Below, piece by piece: positions 24,009 to 35,163 of a stretch of 64,000 nucleotides of DNA. Both the position numbers and the translations under genes were made by a program. Numbering within the stretch: the stretch's first letter is position 1; each line of letters starts with the position of its first letter. The DNA is taken from positions 434,001 through 498,000 of the forward strand of contig MU394068.1 of the NCBI GenBank assembly GCA_022578605.1. The letters are read 5' to 3'. The notes beneath the pieces were generated by a model. The model had not been told where the DNA came from. It was given only the letters and a program-made list of their open reading frames with translations, and searched no databases. The DNA comes from Camillea tinctor. Its lineage: Eukaryota > Ascomycota > Sordariomycetes > Xylariales > Xylariaceae.

Positions 24009-27000
24009 ACTGGAACGAATCGAGGTTGATGTCTTAAGAATCTAGATCGGATACGTTATCGTTAGAATGAATTAAAGATTGATCAGGGAAGTCCCAGGTA
24101 GAGCTGCTCACTTTCAAGCTGAACGTGGAAAGCTCTTTGGTTCAAAGTACGGAGATTACCAAGTAAGGGAAGAAGGAGTTGTGAGATGGCTTCAGAATAT
24201 AATACAAGTGTCTGGCAGGTAGATTTAACGATGCCAGTCCTTCGCAATCTTTTCCCCTAACTTCTTACGTTTCTGGCCAAGAAGCGATGCGGGGTCGTCG
24301 TCTTGCGCATGTAATACCCTCGCCAGTGTTGTATGGAGTTAGATGAATACTACATGTTGTGATACAGGTCATATATTACATTTGTGTCCATTCCCCTCAT
24401 AGCCTACCTGATTACTTGGAAGTTGTCCACCCGTGCTCAGCAATCCAGGGGCTAACTAGCATCTAAAACCTGTTATATCAACGATCATAATCTACCGTCA
24501 ACAGCACTTTGAGCTCTCATATTCGAGACCAGGTGTATAAGAAACATGAGGCACTAGTTACATATCATACCTAGGTAATTCAGAGCTATCGTGGAGAGTG
24601 GCGAATGTGTCAGCAACTCTACACCTAAACACCAACTACCTTTCAACGGCTCATTCGTGTACCCCGAAATGCATATGACTTACCAAAAGCACCACCCTAA
24701 TCCGAAGATCTTTATGCGGGCTATGAAAGCGGGAGGTGGAGATGTCGGCATGTCCACAGTCATCTTGGTAGGGCTAGCAAGGCTACTGTAGTCGGTATCA
24801 CTTGCGATGCTACACTACCTGACTATGCCGTGTCTGTGCGAACCGAGCCGAAGAATAAGTCCCAACGGTGGATGGGATACTACTTTTGGTATCATGTAGC
24901 GTTGCCCAACCAGGAGATGCAGCAACCTTATCAGTTCAACGTCCTTTAACAAAAGCCTAGAGGGCATTCGAAAGTCTAGTGTAGCACAATGTATGTGGCA
25001 TTTATTGGAGTAGGTTGCTCTCATCTTCGATGCTACCAATAGTCTATGTTCTCTTCCTGTCAACTTCGAACCAACAAGCATTAGTCCCGCCAACTTCCTA
25101 GGCATATATGACCGGGGAATACACCTTGAGGCTCCGGAATCAATTTCCTTCCTACCAACCCCAGACAGTTCACAGCGATTACCAATAGGAGGCGCTCTCT
25201 TGGTCGACCATACCTGACCGTTTTATGGTCCGGGAACCCATGCTATGTGCCAACACTCGCTAAATCTCGGGTTAGCGGATCAGTACCCGGAGTTACTGCT
25301 GCAGTTATTAATACCTGCTGGAAAGTCAGGACCAGGGCATGCATATATACCTAGGTTACGAGATATTCATTCGGTGAGCTATATCTGCAACTAGGTATGT
25401 CGTCGAGGGCTCTAGAATATGGCAGGACCCAGAAAACCAGTCACAGCCCTCAAAACATGGGTAGACTGTATGGTATAAGCGAGGGAACGTATGATTCCTA
25501 GGTTTCATTGTCAAGTTGTTTCTTAATAAGCCATAGTGTGCAGTATACTCTCTCATTTAATAAAGCTCATGCCTTGGAATGGGAGCAAATATGACGCTTT
25601 TCTATCCGTGTCATGAATAACTTGGTATGCTTAGCGTACACTTTGCTGTGCGTTCGGTTTTCTTTGACGTTGAAAAAGACACAATGGGGCCAAATCGCCA
25701 AGGGCCAGCTTCTAGATGGTTTTTGAGGTGACAAATGTGGAAACTCGCTAAGTCAGGGCAGCCTGGAGAGGTTGTCTGAAGGGATAAGGCACGGAGTGGT
25801 GGAGTTTACAAATCCCTGGAGTTGGTCAGGGTGTTGAACAAACCGATCACTCCTTATTCGAGAAGGTCTCTAACGATAACAATGCAAACGCCTCTCTTCA
25901 CGTGGAAACAGAAACATGAACCAACCAAACGTGAACACACAAGTAGACAACGAGATCGCGATCTCAATGCAGACTGAAGTATCATCTGCCGGCATGAGGC
26001 TTACGTTCTTCCAATTAAAACCAGTAAGCCTAGCTTTCTCAAGGGATAGCATGAGACAAGCTGGGAGAGAAGCCTAACAGTATGTATGACAGTCTTGTAA
26101 TTACCTAGATGTATACACTACATAGAAAATAAGGTCTTGATACCCCTGAAACCCAGACTAGTACCCGTCTCACGGACCCTATGGGATCCTCTACCGGTCA
26201 GATCTTCTCCAGACCAGGGCTGCAGGCTCCATCGTCCCGCTGCAAGCTAGGTATTTGATCCTAGCGTTACGGAGATTCCTACCAGAAGTCTTCGCCAGCC
26301 AAGACTCTTGGCATCATTTAACAGGGATCAGTTACAGCTGTTTGCCAGCTGTACATCAGCTGCGAAGAGTAGCCAAAATAAAGCCACTGTAAATAGTACT
26401 ATAGTATTTATGATTATCTGCTAAAAAGTCTTATCGATAGAAATTATCACCAACTACAAGCACTAAAATTTATAGTGGGCTGTAGCCTGCAGCTGGGTTC
26501 AGCTGTAAAACAGCTGCAGTAGATCCCTGTCAAATGATGCCAAGAGTCTTGGCTGGCGAAGACTTCTGGTAGGAATATCCGTAGTCATGTTCTTACTCCC
26601 GAAAGCTCGGAGATATTTGCCTCAAGAATACGTGCATGCGCTAGACTGGAAAGTCGTGGGAGGAGGAAAGCGTTTGCTATCAGAGCCCTAAATTAACTTG
26701 CCACCCCCAAGCAACAATTTCAGAAAATGCAAATATACCCGCGACGTTTAGCTGATAAAAGTATAACCGCTCTTCAATGAGGATAGACTACCTACAGGTA
26801 GCACAGATCTATGAAACTGACTTCCCATTTTAGTTATGATTTTAAGCATGTGATGGTACATAGAGAATGTTAGTTTTCGAAGCAACGTCAATATAAGATG
26901 GACTATTGATGTTACTCAAAAATGCAGCTTTCCGAAGTAAAGGTTTTATACTACCTATCCAACTTATAGTCGCGGTGTAACGAAGCAATGTTTGGTGTCC

Positions 27001-28242
27001 GGGCGTCTAGGCGTGAAGAAATGTTTGTGTTGATTATACTGAACCCACGCCTTAGCAAATATAAGAGCGAGAGGACCGAAGACTTTACAAGAGAAGAAAC
27101 AAACCAATCCCCAATAATTACTATTAGAATATAGGCATTATTATTCCACGTTCTGTTCGAGGGAACCTCATGGCAAAGAAACTTCCGTGAACAGGATCTG
27201 CAACGTGCTGGGCTTACCGAGGCATCCGGATCCACATGGATATCGTGTGAATATGGCGTTAGCTAATGCAAGAGCACAATGTGACGAGCGTGATTGATCT
27301 TCAGGGAGACATAATTGTGTCGAACATAAAAAGAAAGGAATCGCAGCAAGGTAGCCTGCGGAAATGTTTCATACCCCATACTATTTGTGATGTATGCTAG
27401 AGGGCAAGAAGATGGCGCTTTCGTGCAGCAGTCTAGCGAGGCGAATATGATCAACATTATACCCAAGAGCAATCTGAGCAGTGATAAAGTGCTGATTTTT
27501 ACATGCAAGTCATCGAATCTCTTTTAATCTCTTTTTTTTCTGAACCTATCAATTCTCAGTGAGCGAACTTGTGTGTTTGCTTTGACCAACCCCCGATAAC
27601 CTATAGGTTAGGTTACTTAAGGGGTCTTAGCAAATCATCTCGCTTCAGCAACCGAGTGCTCATGCCTTGCTTGGCTTATATATCTTCGAAAGCACAGTCC
27701 CAGAGAAAAAAAGGTCATGGCTAGAACATCTTCCCCCCCTGGTTGAACAAGGTTTCCATTGCTTCGGTCAGAATGTACTCCGTTCCTTAATGCGACAATT
27801 ACTTATATAGAACGCCACTAAGACGACCAGACAGTGGGCGAAACCCGATATAGATCGTCACCCTTACCATCCGGGTCAAAGACCCGTCCTTTTTTTTCTC
27901 TCTATTGTGACGACTCACATTTCCTTGCCCATGTGCCTGCCAAGATGCCTACCTGTAGAAATAGAACGTAGAAGGTATAGTTGCCGTTCGCGTATGAGGG
28001 CAGTATATATCGAGGGACAGTTCGTTACCATACCATGCCTTGTCAATTCTATAATGATAAAGTGGTTCTCCTAAGTTGACGTGAGTTGCACAACCGATAG
28101 TTTGGTAATGAATAAGAAAAAACCACATGAAGTTGGTTTTAGAGTTATAATTTCCGATTTGACTTAAAAGAATAACCAATGTCTTTGAAACTTTCTATGT
28201 CATGATCATCGTATTGTTGCTGCTTCACTGAATTGAATTGTC
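24009..28242. other. Large gene-free region containing a MITE
   Basis: About 4.2 kb without a supportable gene apart from the inverted-repeat element at 26270-26581. Frames of up to about 96 codons occur but show no domain and often no ATG. The region is AT-leaning and looks like accessory intergenic DNA. It includes the promoter of the rhodopsin-like gene at its right end. Confidence 0.5.
26270..26581. mobile_element. Tc1/mariner-type MITE candidate with TA target duplication
   Basis: This is a 312-bp element with terminal inverted repeats of about 55 bp. The left end starts CGGAGATTCCTACCAG and the right end, read in reverse, starts CGGATATTCCTACCAG. Both then run through the same GAAGTCTTCGCCAGCC block and an AGGGATC block with few mismatches. 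TA dinucleotides flank both ends (26268-26269, 26582-26583), as expected for Tc1/mariner insertion. The subterminal regions carry several CAGCTG words in mirrored order. The interior (about 26360-26480) is AT-rich with no coding frame. The element is therefore non-autonomous. Confidence 0.85.
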
Positions 28243-29666
28243 ATGGCTTACGACCTTACCACTGAGCTCTTCACCGAGCTGGGGATTGGCATCGTCGTCT
28301 TTAGCTTACGCTTCATCACGCGCTGGCGAGTTGGTGGCTGGCAAAGTTTTGGCATCGATGATATATTTGCTGCCATTGCAGTTGTGAGTTGTTTATCGCC
28401 TTGTTGTAGAGATTCAGATGTTTTGGGGTGCTAACTTTGGTGAATTAGATATTCTGGATTCTAGAAGCAACCTTTCTCTTTACATGCGGTAGGGCGACGA
28501 GGCTATTCAAGTGATTTTACGCGTTGTTTTACTAACTATGTCTACTAGGCTACTTTGGCAACAATATTGGCCTCAACAGCGAGACGGCGATGGCGATTCC
28601 TGATGCCGATGTGCCGCGAATCGTCAAGGGCTCCAAGCATGCATATGTAGCCTGGGTGTTCTATATACTTTTGATTTGGACTCTGAAAATGGTTCTCCTG
28701 TTCCTCTATAACCGATTGACGTTCGTAGCCCCTTAGATTCAAGTTCTTTTCGCGTTTAACTAACTTTAGATTCCTTGCAGGATGGGTCTCTGGCAGCAAA
28801 AGCTGGCTAAGATCATGATGGGAGTTTCAGCAGCGACGTTCTTAGCATCGCTATTCTGGCATATATTCTCTTGTTTCCCTACGTACAGAGCGTGGCAAGT
28901 AAAGCCGTTTCCTGGTGGTAAGATAACACACGCTCTTCCGTTATTCGTATCTGTGAGCTAATCGAATAACCAGATGACTGCACGTTACGTCGTGGAAACT
29001 ATATCATCATCACGACTCTAGATATCCTGTAAGTCTTTAGTTAGACCCTATAATCAACCCAAAGAATCTGACCAATATCTCGTGCCCAGGACCGATATCG
29101 GGATAATGGCAATTCCACTGCCTATGCTTCTTCAGTCATCCCTTAGTGTCAAGCGGAAGATTTCTCTAGGGGTTCTGTTTTCCTCCGGAATTTTCGTCAT
29201 GATATGCGCCACCCTGCGGGCATACTATTCTCTGCGCGACATCCAAACCCTATCCGTCGCGCTCGGATGGGCCTCTCGCGAGGTCCTCGTTGCATCGATC
29301 GTAGTCTGCGCGCCGGCTCTGAAACCTCTCGTCAGCTCGGCCAAGAAAAAGCTCAGCAGCGCTCACCACAGCCAGAGCTGGAATAGTGCCCCCTTTGGAC
29401 CAAGAAGTGGGCATTCTAAGCTTTCAGATCATAACCACGGGGACGAGACCGAAAGCCACATCGCAACTATAACATCCGGAGGACAAAAGGGCGTACCGAC
29501 GTACAAGATGTCGGTTATGCATCGTTCAAGACCGGAACGTGATCCCCATCCTTCGAGCGAAAGTCAAGAGGCGATAAACTACTCTACTACGCCAGGAGGC
29601 AGTAATAGCAGCATGGAAGAGCCCGGGATTCAAGTTACGACCGAATACACAGTGGAGAGGAATTGA
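28243..29666 (+). CDS. Fungal rhodopsin-domain (PTH11-like) seven-helix membrane protein
   Basis: Six exons, 28243..28383, 28449..28488, 28549..28720, 28781..28917, 28974..29028, 29090..29666, with introns of 56-65 bp, all phase-consistent; 373 residues. The fungal rhodopsin-type pattern is visible: LRFITRWRVGG followed by DDIFAAIAV, a FGNNIGLNS-type loop, a helix ending FYILLIWTLKMVLLF, then FWHIFSCFPT with a Cys-containing extracellular loop. TLDILTDIGIMAIPLPML and a last helix before VSSAKKK complete the core. A ~95-residue hydrophilic tail follows. Related proteins include PTH11-type receptors that sense surfaces or hosts in plant pathogens; most members have no assigned ligand. A plasma-membrane location is expected. 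The N terminus is short, so the first helix may be reduced. Confidence 0.9.
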
Positions 29667-30452
29667 TACACTAAGCTACGAAGGTTTCTTCTACGGCATT
29701 ATTTCGTTTGTATAACTAGGTGTAGAATACACACATGATCACTTCATGCAGGCGGCGTCAATGGGTTCCAGGATTAGGAAACAATCATAGGAGGATAAGC
29801 ATAAGATATCCAAGGCACAAGGAAAGAAAAGAATCCGGTATTCATCAAAGTAACAATAAGGCTCATACAAGTTTGTTATGGAGCAAAGGACTTTTATAAC
29901 TCTCAATTTCCATTCTGCAAAGTAACTAGCTACTTAATGGAGAGTTCTACTTAGACCCGTACATGTAAAACTTGGAACGCGAATCACGAGGCAGTGGAAG
30001 CAAGGGATGGGGGTTATATCGGTTAAAATTTGCTATCTTGAAGACCTGGTTATATATTTTCATTTCTGTTTTTGTCATTTTCAACATTGAAATCCAAAAA
30101 ACGTACATGGGGAAAATCCGAAATAAACGACAAGCAACAATGTGCAAACAGTACTGACAAGCTTTGTTACCTCCGTCATTAAATAGTAAAAACTATTATT
30201 TAGTCAAAAACAAGGAAAGAAAGGAAAAGTGAGAAAGAAAAAAAAGGAAGAACACACTATTCCCGGGGGTGTACAACTTTTTTCCCTCCCCGTGCCGTAA
30301 GTACACGATCATTAAATCCATTCTTTGCCTACCTGAATCAAAAAAAAGGAGAGGACATAAAAAGGAAACGAAATGAAACCAATCCAATATCTCATGTCGC
30401 TCACTCGTGATACCTATTCAATAGACTCATTATATAACCGATTCAATTCAGA
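29667..30452. other. Intergenic region between convergent genes
   Basis: About 0.8 kb of 3' flanks of the rhodopsin-like (+) and F-box (-) genes. It is AT-rich with A-runs around 30210-30250 and no gene. Confidence 0.5.
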
Positions 30453-32246
30453 TTAGATCATCCATCCACTCCAATCGCGCAGTGGGTTCACGCCGGTGAA
30501 CCCCCAGATGAAGTTCTCAGCGCGGCTGCCGCCCTGAGGGAGCACCTTGCTGAAGATCTCGATGTACTTCTCCTCGGGCAGAGAGTTGCACTCAGCGCCG
30601 GAGGGGTCGAGCAGCATCATCTCATGGCAACGCACGTTGTTGCCGTTGTCGTCGCGGAGCTTGTGGTACTTCTCGCGCAGGATGTCGAGGGCCTCGGCCC
30701 AGGTGCCGCTGAGCAGGTGCAGGCCGTTGAGCCAGATGAGCTCCTCCGTGGGGCTGTACTGCTCGAGGTCCTCCAGGTGGACCGACATGTTGCTGAAGCA
30801 CATGAGGCTGAGGCCTGGCGACGCGTGGCTCGTGTCGATGGCGCCGGTGTTGAAGGGCGATGGCATGTCCTTGACGCGAAGGCACGAGAAGTCCACGTTG
30901 ACGCTGCGTAGCGTGTCCGTGTTGAGCAGCGCGTTGGTGAAGCGCAGCAGCTGCCTGCCCTCTTCGGGTTTGCGAGGCTGCTGGTTGATCCGACAGAACG
31001 GCGGCGGGCCGAAGCTGAAGTGACGGAGGTAACGCGCCGCTGCGCTCAGATTGCGGCAGTCCTCGTCGCTGAGCGACAGGGCGGAGTAGTCGTCGGGCGG
31101 TGACACTTCGATGTCTATCGTTGTGAGAAATACCCTTTTCTCTCCTAGCGCGCTGATCATTTTCACCAGGAGGTCGACAGGCGGTGTACCTAGTCGATGT
31201 CGTGTCGCCTGTGTCCACTCCATCGGCCCTATCATGACATTGTACAGGTTTTCTCTGCCGGACCCGAGCGCCATCCGTTGCCGGCGGTCGCATAATTGCA
31301 GCACCCTCATGGCTGGCAGCATGGCTATCGCGTTGGCAACGTCCTGCACGAAAGTTCCCGATTCCTGTATTTGCTGCTGCTCTCTCAGGCGCCGCTTGTA
31401 CTCGCGGTGGGCCGCATCGAAGATCCTGCGGTAAAACGTGCTCTGATCAACAGATGGCTGGGGGACAGCCGCGTTGTCCTCACCGAACCCGTCGAATGAA
31501 CTCAGCAGCGAACGTTTCTCCTGCAATTCAGCGCGTAGCTGCTCGATGAACTCGTTCCGCCGCGACGCGCTCCATCCGGGATGGCTGGTTCTGACTTGCC
31601 GCAGCCTCGCCTGAATGTCATTGACGCTGTTGTTGAGATCGTCCTTCCGAACCCCAACAAAACGCCAGAAATCGTCCGCCAGGGCGGGGTCGTAAAAGTC
31701 GAGGAGTACGCGAACCCCTCGTACCCCCTTCCGGATAGCCGGGTGACGGGAAACCTCGGCGAGGCGCAACAGGGATGGCGGATCCATCGAGACAGTGAGG
31801 AAATGAATGAGCAGATGCGTACTCGCATGACAAAAACGCCGGCACACGAGACGAACACTCATGATGTCCCTCTGGCCATGGGAATACGGGTCAAATGAGC
31901 CCTCGTTCAACCACCACCCCTTGACCTGCTCGAAAACCAATATGAGAATCTCGTCAGGTAGGTCTAGTAATTGCAGTGATCTAATTCCCCGTCGAGAATA
32001 GCGCTTGACGGCTACCCGTACGGCGGCGTCTTTGAGATGGAGGTCTTCCACCCGTTCCGCGTGGGTGCTACCGTGGTCATCGCTGGCACGGGCCCGGATC
32101 TGGGTCTGGGTCTGGGTCTGGGCCTGGGCTTGAGAACAGGCGCTCCTAATGCCGCCTATGGGTTTCCGGTTTAGTTCCCTCAACTGTCGATAGAGAATAT
32201 CCAGCGTAGACTCCTGACTGGAAGATTCATCCACGGCTACAGCCAT
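30453..32246 (-). CDS. F-box domain protein
   Basis: A single exon of 597 residues starting at an ATG (32246). An F-box-like motif lies at about residues 91-130 (LQLLDLPDEILILVFEQV), the segment that binds Skp1 in SCF ubiquitin ligases. No kelch or WD repeats are evident. The rest (VRLVCRRFCHAS, LLLRLAEVSRHP and so on) has the pattern of large fungal F-box proteins with weak leucine-rich stretches. A Gln-Ala/Gln-Thr dipeptide repeat occupies residues about 39-50. The coding sequence is GC-rich and casts long open frames on the other strand. It probably acts as a substrate adaptor; the target is unknown. Confidence 0.85.
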   Translation of the reverse strand: MAVAVDESSSQESTLDILYRQLRELNRKPIGGIRSACSQAQAQTQTQTQIRARASDDHGSTHAERVEDLHLKDAAVRVAVKRYSRRGIRSLQLLDLPDEILILVFEQVKGWWLNEGSFDPYSHGQRDIMSVRLVCRRFCHASTHLLIHFLTVSMDPPSLLRLAEVSRHPAIRKGVRGVRVLLDFYDPALADDFWRFVGVRKDDLNNSVNDIQARLRQVRTSHPGWSASRRNEFIEQLRAELQEKRSLLSSFDGFGEDNAAVPQPSVDQSTFYRRIFDAAHREYKRRLREQQQIQESGTFVQDVANAIAMLPAMRVLQLCDRRQRMALGSGRENLYNVMIGPMEWTQATRHRLGTPPVDLLVKMISALGEKRVFLTTIDIEVSPPDDYSALSLSDEDCRNLSAAARYLRHFSFGPPPFCRINQQPRKPEEGRQLLRFTNALLNTDTLRSVNVDFSCLRVKDMPSPFNTGAIDTSHASPGLSLMCFSNMSVHLEDLEQYSPTEELIWLNGLHLLSGTWAEALDILREKYHKLRDDNGNNVRCHEMMLLDPSGAECNSLPEEKYIEIFSKVLPQGGSRAENFIWGFTGVNPLRDWSGWMI

Positions 32247-33012
32247 ACTCGCAGGATGGCAGTTGGAAATGAGTTGTGTAAACTGGTGGTTATCTTGAAG
32301 GGGGAAAGGGACAAGATGAAGTGAGGCTGGGGGGAAGGGGGAGGAAAATACTCAATTGTTGGAGTTAATCCTGCAACGGGAGGTTGGATCTCAGATGGAA
32401 ATATATTTATGATTGGTCCGAGCTCGGTGTAAGACCCCACATCTGACAGTTATTGAGTCTTATACGCTCGTTATCTTCTTTCCGTACGCTGCTCAGCTGG
32501 GCTGACCGGGCCGGTCCCAAAGGTGGCGTCTTCCGGCCAACGCAAATTTGTTTTGACAGGGATTCCTATACGGCATACCACAGAGCAATTTAAAGATGCG
32601 TCGAATCGATAAGGATTGTCTCTTCCTGTTTCAGCAATGCCACGGACGATATATAGGGGGGGTGTGGGCGAGGGATCAAGGTTCCCTTGGGTCCCCTCCC
32701 AAAAATCAATGGCCGGGGACCTATAAAAATGAAACATGTAGCATATTAGATGTGATATATACTAAGCTTACCACCCTACCCCCTCAATTGCTGGCAAAAT
32801 AAGAAAAACCATGGTCATGGTTGACGGGAGAATCTCGTCACTGTCACTTTGATGATAGCCCATGGCCCCCTCTGGAACCAACATTACCCCCCAACGTGGG
32901 AGATGTAAACATCCCGTTATGGATACCATCCCGGGGGTGGGAAGGGGGGGGATGGGGGATGGGGGGTAATAGCGAATCTTCCGTGGACCATTGCCAATAC
33001 TACGGCCGCCCG
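32247..33012. other. Intergenic region with G-rich tracts
   Basis: The upstream region of the F-box gene and 3' flank of the hydrolase gene. It contains a G-run block near 32327-32343 and a stronger G-quadruplex-like block at 32933-32966. Several frames overlap but none has gene-like features. Confidence 0.5.
32933..32966 (+). other. Putative G-quadruplex sequence
   Basis: Five G-runs of 3 to 8 bases are separated by loops of 1-2 bases. This exceeds the usual four-run criterion. It sits about 45 bp past the stop codon of the minus-strand hydrolase gene, so the transcript would be C-rich and the plus (template) strand G-rich. Confidence 0.7.
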
Positions 33013-34134
33013 CTACGTCACCTCTCGCAAGATGTTTACCACCCACGCTCTCGCTTCCCTTCCTTCCTGCAGCCCATAGCAGGCCGCTAGTGGAAAGCAG
33101 TGCATCTGCCCATCCCAAACCAGCCAGCTGCCTTGGATTCTCGCGTCCTTGCACCGATCGAGAAAGACCAGCGAGTCAGGGGCTAACACGTCCGCAGTGC
33201 CGACCACCCCGTTGAGTCTCAGCCCGCTCGCCTTTACATTCCCTAAATCTGCAAGGTTGACACTGAGGTACGGGTCATTGGTTCCCGAGCCTTTGGACCA
33301 GGCCCTCGCCGCGTCGGCCGTAAGGGCCTTGGTAAGCACGGGATCACCCGCTTCTGCTAGGGCTATGGCCGGGTTCTGGTTTCGCATGTCTGTGGGCGGG
33401 GAGATGGCCAGGATCGATCTGAGACGGGCGAAACTCCTGACCTGTCCTTGGTCCCCGGCCGCCTTGGCGCACTCCAGCTGGCCGGCACACCACAAGCCTA
33501 GAGAGAGCGCAACGTTGGCGCCCGCGCTATCGCCCGCTAAGGATATAATTCGACCATCCCCCGCCTCCTCCGCCTCCTCATCTCCCGCTGCAACACACCA
33601 TTCGAGTTCCTGCGCCAGCCAGCGCCTCAGGATCGGAAGTGCATCCCGCGCTGGCGTCGCCGGCGCCAGTGGATACGAGACCAGCGTTAGGCGACCCCGC
33701 GATGGCGCTAGCGACGACGCAAGATGCGCGCAGAATCTCCAATGCTCGGAGGATGCGGGGGACTGGAAGCCGCCTCCTGCAAAGTAATAAATTGCATGTA
33801 TTTGCTTTTTACTATCCCTGGGAGACCCCGTCGGGTCTTCCGAAGGCGCTTGGAAATCGTAGAGCCATAGAACATCGTGATCTGTTTCCTGGCCCGCGCT
33901 AAAACCGGCACATACGCCACGAAGCACTTCAGCTTTGCGTTCTTGAATGCCGATTCGATCCAGACGCCGAGGATGGTCATGCAACCTAGGTGAGCCCGCG
34001 GGATACCGTTTATGGGAAGACACCAGTCGTGGACGGAAGGGTCTTATGACTCGACGTAGCACTTTGTAAAGTACCGAGAGATCAGTCCGTCGAGTGACGG
34101 TGATGCTTGCATTTTGCTCTGTTATGTCATTCAT
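33013..34134 (-). CDS. Alpha/beta hydrolase, hormone-sensitive-lipase-like family
   Basis: A single exon of 373 residues starting at an ATG (34134). The oxyanion-hole motif appears as YFAGGGF (about 118-123), in place of the classical HGGG, as often in fungal members. The nucleophile elbow is GDSAG (Ser203), with Asp315 in GTADVLAPD and His345 in GQMHCFPL completing a plausible catalytic triad. The family includes steryl acetyl hydrolases and carboxylesterases acting on acyl or acetyl esters. No clear signal peptide or membrane anchor is seen. GC-rich codon use matches the neighbouring genes. The substrate is unknown. Confidence 0.87.
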   Translation of the reverse strand: MNDITEQNASITVTRRTDLSVLYKVLRRVIRPFRPRLVSSHKRYPAGSPRLHDHPRRLDRIGIQERKAEVLRGVCAGFSAGQETDHDVLWLYDFQAPSEDPTGSPRDSKKQIHAIYYFAGGGFQSPASSEHWRFCAHLASSLAPSRGRLTLVSYPLAPATPARDALPILRRWLAQELEWCVAAGDEEAEEAGDGRIISLAGDSAGANVALSLGLWCAGQLECAKAAGDQGQVRSFARLRSILAISPPTDMRNQNPAIALAEAGDPVLTKALTADAARAWSKGSGTNDPYLSVNLADLGNVKASGLRLNGVVGTADVLAPDSLVFLDRCKDARIQGSWLVWDGQMHCFPLAACYGLQEGREARAWVVNILREVT

Positions 34135-35163
34135 ATCTCGAACCCTTGCTTTATCGTACGATCTCGATAGAAATCCAATCTCCTACTTAGTCCGTTTGAG
34201 TAAGCAAGTCTAGCAGATTGGAGCATGCCCTCTTAAACAAGAAGTCCTCTTCCATTCTGGCCACCCCCTTATGTGACAGCAGCGGACCAAAGGTAGGTAT
34301 ACATAGTCATTGACGCAAAACATAAAAGAAAAGAAAAAATATTCAAAGTGCAACTTATAAGACAATAATGATTCATGATGTGCCATGTGGGATTGGTTAA
34401 TCAAGACAGGGTTAGAGAGGTAAATTTTTAGTTGCAATGCTAGTGTTAGCGAACTACGACGATAATAGAAAAAAAAAGAACCTATATTGGACTAAGAATT
34501 AAGAACCATCAACACTAAAATAAAAAAGGGGGGGCGACATCGCGCTTTTATTTAGAATCAATGACGTTACAATAAACTTGATCGATCCGCATAAAGATCT
34601 CTTTTAAGCTTAATTCACGCTAGTCGCCAAAGGATAATAGTAATAATAAAAATAAAATAAAATAAAAAGCCCGCCCCTCCCCCCTTAAACCAAATTCGAT
34701 TGCACCACGGAAGAAATGTCGAACTATGTGTGTTGGTACGAAGGATGCCCCTTTAAAGCGGTTCAATGGAGTATAGTTGACCCTGTAATTTTGTTGGTCT
34801 TAAGTCCGTAGGGCTAAGTCCTTTACCTTACACCTACTAACCCGTTATATGTATGTAGTTATAAGATGTACCGGTGCCTTACATTAGTCTGTGTTTATGT
34901 ATGTGTGTGTGTGTGTATGTGTGTGTGTATATCTCTATATAATACTTCATAATATGTTGCTTGGCGGGATATTTATATCTCGCTATCCGTAGAAAAAGTT
35001 CATGATGTATTTTTATAATAAGCGAGAAAAGTGGATGAGGTGAACAAGAACGGTATAAGTAAATAAAGAAGTACCAACAGGAAGAAGAGGAAAAGAAGAG
35101 AAAAGGGAAGGTAGTAAGCCCATCTAAGACATTGTTTATCCCTAATCCATCTTAGGTGTAGGC
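34135..35163. other. Intergenic region with microsatellite
   Basis: About 1 kb upstream of the hydrolase gene and downstream of the glycosyltransferase gene. It contains AT-rich repeats (an AAAAT-type run near 34640-34668) and a GT repeat at 34901-34930. There is no gene. Confidence 0.5.
34901..34930 (+). repeat. (GT)n microsatellite
   Basis: Alternating GT dinucleotides with two A interruptions, followed by TATATCTCTATATAA. Confidence 0.9.

Noticed and set aside
27263..27508. Signal-peptide-like 81-codon minus-strand frame
   Set aside because: The frame begins at a TTG; the nearby ATG is out of frame and no downstream exon fits.
30622..31293. 223-codon minus-strand frame
   Set aside because: Alternative frame of the F-box gene with repetitive Arg/Gln/Pro composition.
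34901..34930. GT repeat as a CRISPR or telomeric array
   Set aside because: Simple dinucleotide microsatellite without spacers or telomere units.
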